Part shown: positions 31,110 through 42,812 of the stretch, piece after piece | Position numbering within the stretch: the stretch's first letter is position 1 | Layout: each line of letters opens with the position of its first letter | NCBI RefSeq assembly: GCF_001625215.2 | Contig: NC_030387.2 | Location: 27,416,517-27,480,516, forward strand | DNA: 64,000 nucleotides | Origin: Daucus carota subsp. sativus | Taxonomy: Eukaryota > Streptophyta > Magnoliopsida > Apiales > Apiaceae | Direction: 5' to 3' | The notes under the pieces: generated by a model | Seen by the model: only the letters and a program-made list of their open reading frames with translations | Databases searched by the model: none | Told to the model about the DNA's origin: nothing | Translations under genes and position numbers: made by a program

Positions 31110-33524
31110 TGTTAGGTCCCGATAGAGTGTAATTTAAGCTAGAAGGGGGGGTTGAATAGCTTAATCACCAATTTAAAAATTGATGTGGTGTAGTAAAATT
31201 TATCCCCCTTTTGAATAGCTTTTATCGAGAGTATAGGCAGTTTATGTGTGCGGAAGCAATGTAAGAGTAATACGACACACGAGATTTTATCCTGGTTCGC
31301 GGTGGCTAACTCAACACTTGGAGTCCACTCACCCCTACTCCAGTCCCCGAGCTCCTCCCCGGACTCGAGATTTTCTCTACTATAAAGAAACTCCTTTACA
31401 GTAGGCGGAGAAGCCTTTACAACTATAAATGTAAACTTACAAGACTCGTCTTGGAGCGTAACTCCCCGTCACCTCCTCAAAGTCGTTGTACTCCGGGTGT
31501 AGTCTTTGAACTTCTAAACTTTTGTGGGTCTTGGATCTTAGGTCTTGGGTCTTTCCTCTTCCTCACGGTGCAAAGACGACTAACTCCCCGTTAGCTCGTC
31601 TAGAACTTGGGTCTTAGAACGAAGATCACCTCACTTCACTTCACCTCACTGCAAAACTTAGAAAACAATATCTACGACAAATAACCTTGTTTATAAAAAG
31701 AGTTTTGGACTAGACACGACTAGGCCGATAGTGTATATATATATATATATATATATATATTGGTGATATATATATTTAAAGTATACTTTCCCAAGGATAT
31801 AGATAAATATAAGTATACTTTTTAACTTACTCCAATACTAAAGATAAGTATTTAGTTGGAGTAAATAAAGCCTTATAAGCGTGCTTCGCTTTAGACTTTT
31901 TCAAGTATTCTCGTAATATTACAAACTACGAATACTTGTTAATTTAAACTCCCCGTTAGATAATGCTTATAAAGATCTTCGGAGTTTAAATTGTCGTCTA
32001 TGGCTCAAAGGCTTACGACTTGGTTACTCGTCCTTTTTGACAAGTATAATTTATTACTTCGTTTGTACGTCTAATATCGAAGTAATAAAATCAAGAAAGC
32101 TTTTTGGTTAGCTCTTTAGCTATTAACTTTTCTTGAGACAACTCTTCTCTTGATGTAGTCTTTTGGACTAGATGAAGCAAGTTTAAAAAGAAGAGAGAGA
32201 AAGTCTATAAACACAATAAAAACAAAAGTATAAATTAAAGTGCGTTTGTGTTTATATATATCTATATATATTTGAGTTTGAATATTCCGAATGATATAAT
32301 CTTTGTTCTTATGTAATATAACTCAAATATAACGAATCTTAGTTCGTGTAAATATACAACGAATCTATAGTTTGTGTATATATTGATATTTCGAATAACA
32401 CGACTTATTAGTTCGTGTTTAAAATTAATTCGAAATAATAAATCTCTTTTCTAAGAGATTTAAGATGAAGAGCTTTAAGATGAATAGATCAAGAATAATA
32501 ACGAGCTCTTGTATATATAATGGTCGGTTAAGACTCAAATCGAAGCTAAAATAATAACCACTTACAAAAACGATCGGAAGGTTCGCCGGAAAAAATTCGC
32601 CGGAGGTTCGGCCGGATTTTGGCTTAGTGGCGGAACTTGGGCAGCCCTACGGGAGGCCTAAAGTAGTAGTGGTTGAGCTAGTTGGGTTGGGAGAGAGCTT
32701 GGTTGGTTGAACTAAGCTTATATAACTAAAACCTTGTATATATAAATACGGTTTTTCTATGGTGTGCCCATGGGCACATGCTAAGCGCGGAAAATTTTGT
32801 GCTTGGGAGATTTTGATTGGCTCCTCTCTCTTGATAATGGTGGACCCCCCCTGCAAATACACCAACCACACCAATCAAAATATCCCAAATACAAAAATTT
32901 CCGCGCTTAGCATGTGCCCATGGGCACACACTAGACAAACCGATATAAATATATATGTATAAGAAAAGAGGTTTTAGAGAAGAAGTATTTGTAGAGAGTG
33001 TTTGTAGAGATGAAAGAGAGAATACTTCTAAAATTCCCAGCAACTAATTAGCTCTTTAGCTTGTGTAGAAAATGAATGGGGATGGGGTGGTATTTATAGG
33101 GAAATTTTGGGGTAGTGGGTAGTGGAAGGTGATGTAAGGGATGATGTAAATGGGTAGGTGATGTAAGGGATGACTACATTGTTCTTGTCCACTAGCCTAG
33201 CAACTTGACAACCAACATGTGACTCCTTATCTCAGCACTTATTGCTTGGAAGAGGATAAGGCACACACCCCAATGCAACCCAATTAACTATTAATTAACG
33301 ATTAAGTATCGTTAATTAAAACTAGCTTATTTCTAAACATCTCCAATAAATCCAACAAAAAATATGACAATTTTCTAAATATTGGAAAATGGAAATCTGT
33401 GAAGTTTGGTAATTTTTGGTCAAAGTCTCCTAGGTCAAACGCTCAGTCAAAGCTTCTCGGGTCAACCGTTCGGAAACACACCCCGACAAACATTCTCCAA
33501 AAATCACGAAACTTTTACCTAACA
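31110..33524. repeat. LTR-like retrotransposon-derived block
   Basis: The block begins TGTTAGGTCCCGATAGAGTG and ends ACCTAACA at 33524, giving TG...CA ends with an 8-bp inverted repeat, as in an LTR. It contains the widespread plant repeat phrase AGAAGGGGGGGTTGAATAGC (31141-31160) and CCTGGTTCGCGGTGGC. It lacks long ORFs. The flanking 5-mers (ATTTT and TACAT) do not match, so an intact solo LTR is not proven. A (TA)n run (about 31733-31760) and a small MITE (32760-32930) lie within it. Confidence 0.45.
32760..32930. mobile_element. Short MITE with palindromic ends
   Basis: 171 bp. The arms read GGTGTGCCCATGGGCACATG-CTAAGCGCGGAAA and the inverse. Each arm itself contains the perfect palindrome TGTGCCCATGGGCACA. 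CTA occurs on both sides (32757-32759, 32931-32933), a plausible 3-bp target duplication (or TA). The open frames across it on both strands are products of the palindrome. Confidence 0.7.
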
Positions 33525-34980
33525 TACATCACATCATAAAAATGACATCCCCAAAGTTTCAAGTCATTCTAGCAAGTGGAAGTATTTTATTTGGAATTAA
33601 AACGATAAAAACCGCTTTCCGGGTATGAATAAAATACGTAAATCCTTTTGACGATTTGTAAAACGTTTTTGGCTAGAATTTTGACTTGGATAAATACTAA
33701 AAATATATTTCCTTGAGAATAAAATAGTTTGGAGTTTTATGGAAATATTTTGAGCATTTAAATTAATTTCCTTCGATAAATAAGGAAATATGCGTAAACC
33801 GAGAAAATTAGTATTTGGTCAAAACGAGTAGACCCTTGACTAATTTTTGATACCAAAATACTTAGAATAATAGGAATCATGATAAATCATGGTTTTGACA
33901 ATTTTAAAGTACATTCTAAGTATTAAAATATTTTTCTCCGAAAAATGAATAAGACCTTGGAGAAAATATTTAATAAACCAAGAAAAATGAATATTAATAT
34001 TTGACCATCCAAATATTAATGTTTTGATAGAGTAAATCTTTTTTTTGGATAGAGAACAATTTTTGGAATGAAAGATTTATTTTTGGATAATTAAAGATAA
34101 TTTATCCCGTAAAATAGGAATTAGTAAATCAGGGAATAAATTACTTTAATTAAGAGTTTTAAAAATAATGTTATATGAGGGTTCTAAAGAATATCAAATC
34201 TTGATAATCCTTTTTCGATCTTCATGCGAGTTTAATTTTGCAATATGAAGATAGGGAAATATCGTAGAGTGGCGATATCCCTCAGCATGAATATTGCGTG
34301 AATATATTTCTTAAAAATAGGTATTTTGAAACGAAGAAATATAAAATGATTTTTCAAATAACTTGCTAGAAATAACTTTTCCACTTAAAGATAATCATGC
34401 AAATTAATGATCCTATTGGGAGGATTACTAGGTGATTTAAATTTTACGTTTATTTATAAATACCAAAATAAATTAATATCAAAGATATCCTTTCAGTTTT
34501 GTTTCATATACTTTCATATTCACTCGTCAAAAATTTATTGAAACAATTTCAACATATACTCGAAGGACTTCGAGCCCTATAATCTCATAAATTACATAGA
34601 CATATATTAGTATGTTTTTCATATTTACTTTTAACCAGTTTTATTATTGAAAGCGAAGACCAAGGCTAGTTTCCACTACACCTATCCTTTGTGTCTCTTT
34701 TTCTTTTAAAATAATTTCTATTTTACTATAATTAAAAATATATTTTGTATGCATGTTTATTCATATTTAGGATTAAGTTATTTTATTATTGTAATAATAT
34801 ATTATGCTTATATACTTAGACAATTGTTTGATCTATCCGCTCGATGAAGTAGACAATTGCTATTTTAACAAGTTTTCTTTGTTTGCAGGCCAATCGTGGA
34901 TAGTAGTCCTTGAAACATAGAAGATGGTATAGTTTTAAGGTGCTCGTGTTTGTTTATCGACATCTTTTAATATTTGTGTG
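33525..34980. other. Gene-free AT-rich stretch, probably retrotransposon-derived
   Basis: No ORF of note and no clear repeat ends. The composition is continuous with the LTR-like block before it. Confidence 0.35.
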
Positions 34981-34984
34981 ACTA

Positions 34985-35340
34985 AACGCTAAAAAAAGCC
35001 AGGATAAAATTGACCGTCAAATACAATCAGTTATGTTAAAAACGGTTGGTTTTAGATCGAGAACCGACCAACTCCAATGGTCGGTTTAACAGATTGGTCG
35101 TGTTTAAGGTATTAAACCAACCACAGTCCACGGAGGTGGTCGGTTTTCTCAGTTGCAAAAATCCATTGATCCGAACCTCACATTGATATCTAGTGCCGCG
35201 TGGAAGCAAGTGCTATGTGTGTAAATATAACCAACTACCATCAGTCGATTAAAATGTTTAATCCAAAATGATCAAAAATTTTCTGAGCATAATAAAACCG
35301 ACTGTCTGTGATCGGTTCAAAAATTTGATCAAAAATGACA
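34985..35340. repeat. CACTA-like subterminal repeat fragment
   Basis: Several copies of a short motif around ACCGACCA/TGGTCGGTTT occur in both orientations (for example near 35043, 35065, 35080, 35139, 35290). Dense motifs of this kind are typical of the subterminal regions of plant CACTA (En/Spm) transposons. No CACTA terminus was found, so this is a fragment. Confidence 0.4.
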
Positions 35341-37399
35341 CAAGATCCACACACTTATGATGTTATGCACCTTTTTAGCTGACATGAAAGACACACATTT
35401 ACGCATCTTTCTAGTAAATTCTAAAGACACACTACCATGCAAAAAGACCACGAATAAGTATCCATGATCTGCATCATACAACTATACCCAAACATCATTT
35501 CATGGAGGGACAAGATTAAGTTATCAATCCTACCAACCATTGGCTTATAAATAGATCATTGTGATATTTAAGAATCTTTTTCTCAACTTTTTACGCATTT
35601 CATAATATTATATACATATACTCATTTTTGAAACAATTCGACATCTTCTCTTTTATACTTTCTTACCAAAACATATACTCCTATCTTATTCTCACATCAT
35701 GCGTGTTGTGCGTCTAAAATCCCTCTTCAATATTGTTTTGTATGTTCCCGATCACCAGTTACATTCCATTCTACCGAGTAAGACATGTCTAGAAAAGGAA
35801 AGGAAAGGACCAGTGAGAAGATTAAAAATTATCTGATACAGATATAGATAAATAAATAAGACCCCGGCATTGTATTTACGTATCAATTTGATGCACACCA
35901 CACATAATCATTAAAACGAAGGACCACTGGAGGAAGCATATATACAAAAGACAGCAGCTAGACTACATTCCACTTTCAATACATAAGAAAAGTTATCAGC
36001 CCAATTTCAGTAACTTGCGAATTATTTACGTATTATTATTGTTTAGAAGATTGTCAAATTAATACTTAATTACGAATTAGAGCCATCTTTCTGAAATTGC
36101 CAACAACGTGATACAGTTAATTAAACCTATCCTAGAGGAAACCCAGGAGAAGAAAAAGGACAAAGCAATTTGTAATTTAGGAAAATTGTGTGATCAACTG
36201 TAAGTCTATAAGACTATAACCCATTTCTTTAGAGCAGGACCACTAAACCTTTTCCACTTGTTGATTTCTAGCCTTCTAAATCTTACCTTGTGGTGGTACC
36301 ACATTTTCCTTATCTATAACCTTTTTTCCATTTCGAAAGTATTTTTATAAAATTGACTAATCAGGTATATTTTATAAAAACCTCAATTTATAATGTGAAG
36401 TTTAATTTAATTTTATATTAAAGTATTATAAATACAAAATATATCAATTAATATCTTGGACACGACTCAAAGTGTTCTCATGCTGACTGAGTTTGTCTCA
36501 TTTTATTTGTCACAAACAAATATTCCATCATTCTTTTCAATTCTCTAGTTATTTATGATTCTCAATACTTGATTAACTTAAATATAAATATAACTCAACT
36601 TATAAATTCAACATATGTATAATATTTATTAGAGGTAAATAATGAAGCAAATTATCTAACCAATTTTTTTAAAGTTCAAAACAAATTGATCAAAATATAA
36701 TGGAAAAGTGTATCGAGGGATTATTTATTTATTTCCATAAAATAAAGCACCAAGAATATCGTTTCATATATATATATGTGAGAGCATGGGACAATTCTAA
36801 AAACTTGACCGCACCTGTAAAAGTAACCACCAACATAGTCAAAATCGTTTTGAAGGTGTTAGTTCAGTTTTGTGATATTCTTGAGTCCACTGGGCTTGAC
36901 AAGACCTGCTGGCCAAGAGAATATAATGTGGTTGCAACAAATGTAAAAATCATGCGGTTTAATAATTGCAGTTGGGACGATAAGGTGAAATTTAAATCAC
37001 AATAAACAACTAAAGTGTTATGTTCTTGTTGTTCTGAATATTCATAATTCATGTGCAAACTAAAGCAAGATATAATTGAACTGCATGTATACTCACTCAT
37101 ATTTGTCTGACAAATAAAACTTGCACCAATTTAAATGATTGTATCTACGTGTTATCCTCACTTTGATATTTATATTTTGATACTTAAGTTGTTGAACAGT
37201 AATTGTCACAGTTTTACACGGATTTAGAAAATCTCAACAATTGCAGCCTTATTCTTTTATTTGGCTAAAACATTATCAATAACTAATGATTTGAATATTG
37301 TTCAACTCTTGACCTCTTAGACTTGTTAAATTTCTTTGATAACAACTATTAGAAATGATAAGTTTTGTCTCTTCAATTTTCAGAATGAGAAAAAAATAT
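35341..37399. other. Gene-free AT-rich stretch
   Basis: The open frames at 36700-37005 and 36864-37100 overlap on opposite strands and show no family likeness. No complete repeat was identified. Confidence 0.45.
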
Positions 37400-37401
37400 T
37401 A

Positions 37402-37682
37402 CTCCCTCCGTCCCAACCAATTCTTTACACTTTCCTTTTTGGGGTGTCCCATCCAATTCTTTACATTTCTAAACTTATCAAAAATAGTCAATGGGACCCG
37501 GCACTTCTCCACTTTTCTTTTCTTTTTTCACACTACTTTTAACCCACTATCTTCTTTTTATACAATAAAAGTCAATGGGTCCCACCACTTCACCCACTTT
37601 TCTTCCTCCTTTCTACTACTTTATACATTTCTTAATCTCCGTGCCCAACCCATTTGATAAGAAATGGGAGGGACGGAGGGAG
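37402..37682. mobile_element. MITE, family B
   Basis: 281 bp, ends CTCCCTCCGTCCCAACCAATTC and AATGGGAGGGACGGAGGGAG, TA outside. The body shares GGGTCCCACCACTTCACCCAC with the copies at 14728 and 17341. Confidence 0.75.
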
Positions 37683-37684
37683 TA

Positions 37685-40101
37685 AAAGTTATACTGGTTT
37701 TTTAAATTATAGACTATGGACAATTATTGTAACGAAAAATCAAAACAAAATTTTGGTAGGGTATATATATAACATATTTTCTTATAATTTTGATAGTATT
37801 AGCACGTTTATGTAATCTCAACCATATATATTAGAGAATAATAAATATCAAAATAAACTTTTGACAACATTGTCATGGCTTAGGGTCGCGCGGATTATGT
37901 AATTCATACTTTCACAAATAATTAGGCTAATGGTTACCCCTCTGTCTTATTCAATTTGTATACATTTTATTTCAACTGCTCAGCACGTATTTTAAAAATT
38001 TTATAGTGTTTTGGAGCTTGATTCATACATGACTTTTTATTTTTCACTTAAAGTCTGGATAAAGAGTCTGTTGAAGATGGTCTTAACTACAGAATCATTA
38101 TTGCTTCCTGAAGTTTGTGTAATATTGATATTACGGTTCTAAATCATGTTGCAAATAATAAATATTTCTCGAAGAATATTAAAGATGTGAATCCCTTATT
38201 TGAATAATATAAAGATGTGATTCCTTGTTCTATTCAATTCAGATAGGAATAAGGTTGTAGAAATCAAAAAAGAAAGGTGAATCTTAAACATGAAATTTGT
38301 TTGAATCAGGTTCTTTATTTTCCTGAATTCAATTCTGATATAATTTCGATTTTGTAACTTCAAGATGAGAAGAAAACGTACTTAATTCACATTGAGGGGT
38401 GTTTTATGCATAATCTTCTTAAAAAAAGGTAATTGGAATATTGTAAAAGATAAGATGGAAAATTATCTGCAAATGTAAAAGTATCTGCAAATGTAAACTG
38501 TTTTTAAAATTTTATAAAATAAGATTCAAGAGAATGGGTCATTCACTCATTCTTCCGGGAAAGAGAAGAAATTGATTTTCCATGTTAGTAATTCGAAGAA
38601 GTGTTCCAATAAAGCATGTAAAATGTAATTGGGCTAAAAGTCGGAAAAAATTATACTTTAAGCAGATAGTGATTTGCGTGACAGTGTGACTCAAATTGAG
38701 CTACCTGTCATTTTAATTACGTTGTGTGAATTCTTACATGTTGGTTGGTGTTTCTTGATCATTCAACAATTTCTTCCAAGGCCAGAAAGCAACACACGGT
38801 ATCACGTTCTTCAGCCGGAACTGAGTCGTTAAGTAACTGTCATAATTACCTGTGAATTGAAATGGCAGAAATCGTTTTTATTAAGTCTTGATAGTGAGTT
38901 AGCATTACATATTGAGCAAAATCTAGTTATTTTGACTAAATATGAGTGGATGTTCATCAAAGTCTTCTTCTTAATGTCACTTTCTAATGGAAAAGTGCAT
39001 CCTCTTAAAACTTAAAATTTTATGGTCTTAAAATATGAAATTTTAAATAAATATCTCAAAATAAAAACTGTTAAGAAAAAAATGAAACAAATAGTAACTA
39101 AACAACAATGCTCTCTCTATCTTTTATTATTTAACATGGTTATTTTTACGCCTATTAAGAATATGTTAACTATATACTTGTAGCAATGAGTTTAAAATTT
39201 TTTATTTTGTGAATAAAAGCTTGTAGATAAAATTTGATTCAATTTTGTTCCCGGTCAGATTTTTCCATGCTAGGCGTGATCAGTTGAATATTTCTAAACA
39301 AAAAATACGAAAGATATGATTTAAAATTAGTTAAAGAATAAAAGAAAAGGTAAAATTATCAACATTAACACATTTTAATATTAGAAAATATCTACAGAAA
39401 GATGATAAAAAAATGTATTGTTTCCACTAACTATATAGAATTTGTTGTAAGCACTAGATATACAAAAAATTAAAATTAATCGGTTAATATATTATATATT
39501 GTATAATTGTAAACTTTGTAATTTAATTAAATCTTTTTTCGTCAATTGTCATTTTCTGTTCTCTCTGCAATATTCTATTAAAAATGAAAAAAAAATTATA
39601 ATATATCATATAAATATAAACTTTGTAATATTCGCTGCCACCGTGATCCAAAGCCGCAGGTATAATAAGAATACAAAGTAGGTTTTGAGTAATTAGCAAA
39701 AACTAATGGCATATTGTTTGGTGGGCAATGCCATGAGCCAAGTAGTCAAAAAGCAAGTCATGAAACTTGTACGAGATTAGCAAAATCAAACAACGAATAA
39801 ATGTCAGTTCAAGCAGCAGCATAGCAGCCATAGCGCTCCATTCCAGATGTTTCTGTAGAAATGTAGACACATGTACGATTTCTTTGTTATCTTACGGTCT
39901 CTCTCGTCATTTCTGCTTTTGTTGATGTATCAAAATCAAATATGTCTATTTAAAGTTCATCATATTCCCCGGGGGAAATTAAAAATAAGGCAAATAGCAC
40001 ATGCATCAGACAAAAGTTACGTTACATAGACGCAGCAGCAGGTTTTGCTCTGTGGCACTAAATTAGTTGCGATATCATCCCTGTTATCTGTAATAGTTTA
40101 T
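37685..40101. other. Gene-free AT-rich stretch
   Basis: One half MITE end lies near 37940 (CCCTCTGTCTTATTCAATTTG). No gene is supported. Small open frames are scattered and low complexity. Confidence 0.45.
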
Positions 40102-40103
40102 TA

Positions 40104-40353
40104 CTCCCTCCGTTTCAAAATAGATGTCCACTTTCAAAAAATCACACAGTTTAAGAAAAGTGGATGTTGACAAATTAGTTGCATTAAATGAGTATAATAT
40201 GTGATATGAGGTTGATCTAGGAAATATAAATAAGAGATATGTGGAGTAAAATTGACTTTGGAAATATGATTTTGCATTGAAAGTTGAAGTGGACAACTAA
40301 TTTGAAACAAAAAAAATTCTTCAAAGTGGACATGTAAATTGAAACGGAGGGAG
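40104..40353. mobile_element. Stowaway-like MITE, family D
   Basis: 250 bp, ends CTCCCTCCGTTTCAAAATAGATG and AATTGAAACGGAGGGAG, with TA outside. The arms carry TGTCCACTTTCAAAAAATCAC and its approximate inverse. Minus-strand frames over it are artefacts. Confidence 0.75.
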
Positions 40354-40854
40354 TACTAATTAACGTGAAATAAACTAATGGTCCGCTTGGGAATATTGAT
40401 TTCATATGAAAATCTGAATGTAACAAATAGTAACTTGTTTGATAATATGGATTTGATTTCATTTGACATTTAAATATTAGTATAAATTTGAGAAATTGAA
40501 ATGATAACTGTTATTTAAAAATCATTTTTAAAATGAAATACACTCCAAACGCCCTCTAATATATTTTAAGGTGTTAACGAATGTAAACAATGAAGTAATT
40601 TTTTCTGGTGTTTTAATGTCAGGAAGAAAGTGGTGAACTTATTCCTTTGTTAGCCTTCTTTCTTATCTGCTAGTGAACAATATTAATCCTTGCTTTTCAA
40701 GAGTTCTTAGGGTCTTCATGGCCCAAATTTCATAATGTACTTAAGGGAGTCCAACTGAGTAGATTTTGGCCTAGTGTTAGGTATTATAGTCAAGGTCAGT
40801 GAATCATGTTTTAAGAAAACTATCCATATTTTAGTGGTTCATGATCTGAAAAGA

Positions 40855-40930
40855 GCCGTTTATGTTAGGTAAAGATAAGATTGCGTACATCATGCTCTCC
40901 ACAGAATCCGCTCTGGGGGGAGAACCGATT
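40855..40930 (-). repeat. Possible SINE fragment
   Basis: GTAAAGATAAGATTGCGTACATC followed by a CTCTCC...CTCTGGGG stretch resembles the 3' part of Au/TS-type plant SINEs. No A/B boxes or tail were found, so this is tentative. Confidence 0.25.
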
Positions 40931-41377
40931 ATGTCCCTTTTTTGCAAAACATTGGAAATGTATGTGTTTTGAGGCCCAACATGCAGGCCAGCTAGCTTAA
41001 AACATTTATGATCCCATTCCAACACTTCTGGAAAATCCAGCTGAAATGCCGACATAATTAAGTAAAGTGATACTTAATCAAACATCATAACAATCATGAT
41101 TAATAGCTGGTATATATAAAATAGCACAGAAGAAGAAGTAATCAACATCTGGATATTATTCGTTGGTTTGGTAATCACTCACAGATCAACATCCACTAAA
41201 GTCTAGTTTTGCGAAAAATGAAACGCACCGTGACATTCGTGAATCATTTTTCGTGAAACTAAACAAGCCGAGTCTCCAGAAAGTAAGCCAAAACCAAGAC
41301 ACTTACCTAAATTAAGAAGTCTATGATTTCATAACCTTTCAAACACTGCTCCGCATATCTAGCTACCTCCTTCCAAT

Positions 41378-41977
41378 TCATGATCTGTAAATTGTAGCAA
41401 CTTTCGCAGACTTCTTGATACAGCCACTATTGGAAGACGAGGACGACGATGAGCACGACGAAGAAGTGGAAGACCTCTGTCTAGGGGTCACCTTAACAGG
41501 CTCGGGAATGTTTTTGCCAATCAAATGCGGGAAATTGAGTTTCGCAGATGAGCCGTGTATCTTAAACGCAGCTCTGTCATAAGCCAGTGCCGCATCCTCT
41601 GGCGTTTCGTATGTTCCCAGCCAAACCCTCTTACCTTTCTTAGCCGGTGACCTAATTTCCGCCGCAAACTTCCCCCACGGCCGCCTCCTTATTCCTCTGT
41701 ACCGGCTACGCCCGTGCGGCGCACGGGTGACCGGCTGGGCCGCCTTGTCCTCCTGTTTCTTCTCCTCGACTTCCATGCGCGGCGTGTACTCCAAACTCAA
41801 GGCGGGTTCATCGCTCTCCACGAAGAAAAAGTTGTTGAGGATGGGCTCCGGGGGTTCCCAGCAGGAGGAATTCATGGATGGATAAATGTTGGCGAGATCG
41901 GAATCATCGAGGAGCTGGTGCTCGATGGACTGAAGGAGGTAAGAGAGGTCAGTTCCCATGAAGAGGTCTTGGTTCAT
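41378..41977 (-). CDS. AP2/ERF transcription factor, group IX-like (ERF copy 2)
   Basis: This intronless gene encodes 199 residues. The AP2/ERF domain spans 92-150: [20 protein letters not shown], then [20 protein letters not shown] and LNFPHLIG. The domain is close to that of the gene at 29631-30161. The ERF hallmark A14 is kept but D19 is replaced by serine (S110; EIRSP instead of EIRDP), which is unusual and may alter DNA-site preference. The N-terminus is acidic and hydrophobic ([20 protein letters not shown], residues 14-33), as in ERF activation regions. The tail carries a serine run ([16 protein letters not shown]) and ends basic. Group IX factors usually act downstream of ethylene and jasmonate. 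The start is the first ATG before the acidic region; no upstream in-frame extension is evident. Confidence 0.9.
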   Translation of the reverse strand: MNQDLFMGTDLSYLLQSIEHQLLDDSDLANIYPSMNSSCWEPPEPILNNFFFVESDEPALSLEYTPRMEVEEKKQEDKAAQPVTRAPHGRSRYRGIRRRPWGKFAAEIRSPAKKGKRVWLGTYETPEDAALAYDRAAFKIHGSSAKLNFPHLIGKNIPEPVKVTPRQRSSTSSSCSSSSSSSNSGCIKKSAKVATIYRS

Positions 41978-42119
41978 GTTGGAGAGCTCTTGTTTCCAAA
42001 TAATACTGGGATATGCCTACTTGGGAAGAGTGGATTGAGCTGTATATGTAGGCAACATTTGGTTGCAAAGTAGTGTTATAGAAAGTAAAAATCAGACTTA
42101 ATCAGTGAACTCATGAAAC

Positions 42120-42260
42120 AAGAATTAATCGAAGATTAATTAGATTGATCCGGGATAGTCGATTGATTAATTGATTAATCAAAAATTTAACAAGTACGGT
42201 GAGCTACAAATAAGAATTAATCAATGATTAATTATGATTAATAATCCTGACTTTATAACA
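42120..42260. repeat. ATTAATCG-rich dispersed repeat, copy 1
   Basis: A dense series of GATTAATTGATTAATC-like words lies around an AACAAGTACGGTGAGCTAC segment. An inverted-orientation relative occurs at about 46385-46560, where CCTTGTTCCGTAGCTCGCC corresponds. Class unknown. Confidence 0.5.
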
Positions 42261-42559
42261 GAGGCTGCAAGAGAGTAGGGGTCCTGGGAGTGGTCCTGTA
42301 AGAACTAATTATTGAATGATTTTCTTGTCAATTCTCATGGAAAACGAATCATCATCACCTTTTCAATAATGAGACCTGTACTCACTAAGATTCTTGACTC
42401 ATATTTTGACGCATTACCGTTTTGTTTCTTCAAAGTATATTTTTCTGAGACACAAATTGGCAAATGGCAACACAAGGCCCTATCGAACGGAAAGCGATTT
42501 TCAATAATGAGATCTGTGGAATTGAAATGTGAAAATGAGATCTGTGGAATTGAAATATA

Positions 42560-42810
42560 CTCCCTCCGTCCCAGTCAATAGTATACATTGGGGGACGGGG
42601 GCGCAGCACGGACTTTAATGCTTCAATATAGTATAGTTCTGTAAATTATTTTTAAAATTTTCTTTTTTTGTATAAAAGTATAACATTTATATTTTTATAC
42701 AAAAAAAGAAAATCTTAAAAATAAGTTGTGGAACTATGTTTTATAAGAGCCTTAAAAAGCGTGTCGAGCAGTGAAAAAGAAACGTATACAATTGACTGGG
42801 ACAGAGGGAG
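42560..42810. mobile_element. Stowaway-like MITE, family C
   Basis: 251 bp, ends CTCCCTCCGTCCCAGTCAATAG and ATTGACTGGGACAGAGGGAG, with TA outside. The long internal hairpin is centred on AACATTTATATTTTTATAC. Confidence 0.8.
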
Positions 42811-42812
42811 TA

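Noticed and set aside
32726..33043. 105-codon minus-strand and overlapping plus-strand frames with CPWAH repeats
   Set aside because: The repeated residues come from the palindromic MITE ends (TGTGCCCATGGGCACA).
40831..41055. 74-codon minus-strand frame
   Set aside because: It has a plausible composition but no recognisable family, and it overlaps a possible SINE fragment.
8933..41977. Lipase, kinase and two ERF genes as a functional gene cluster
   Set aside because: Orientation, spacing and product types give no support for a biosynthetic cluster; a shared hormone response is only a guess.
41714..42073. 119-codon plus-strand frame
   Set aside because: Antisense to the second ERF gene.
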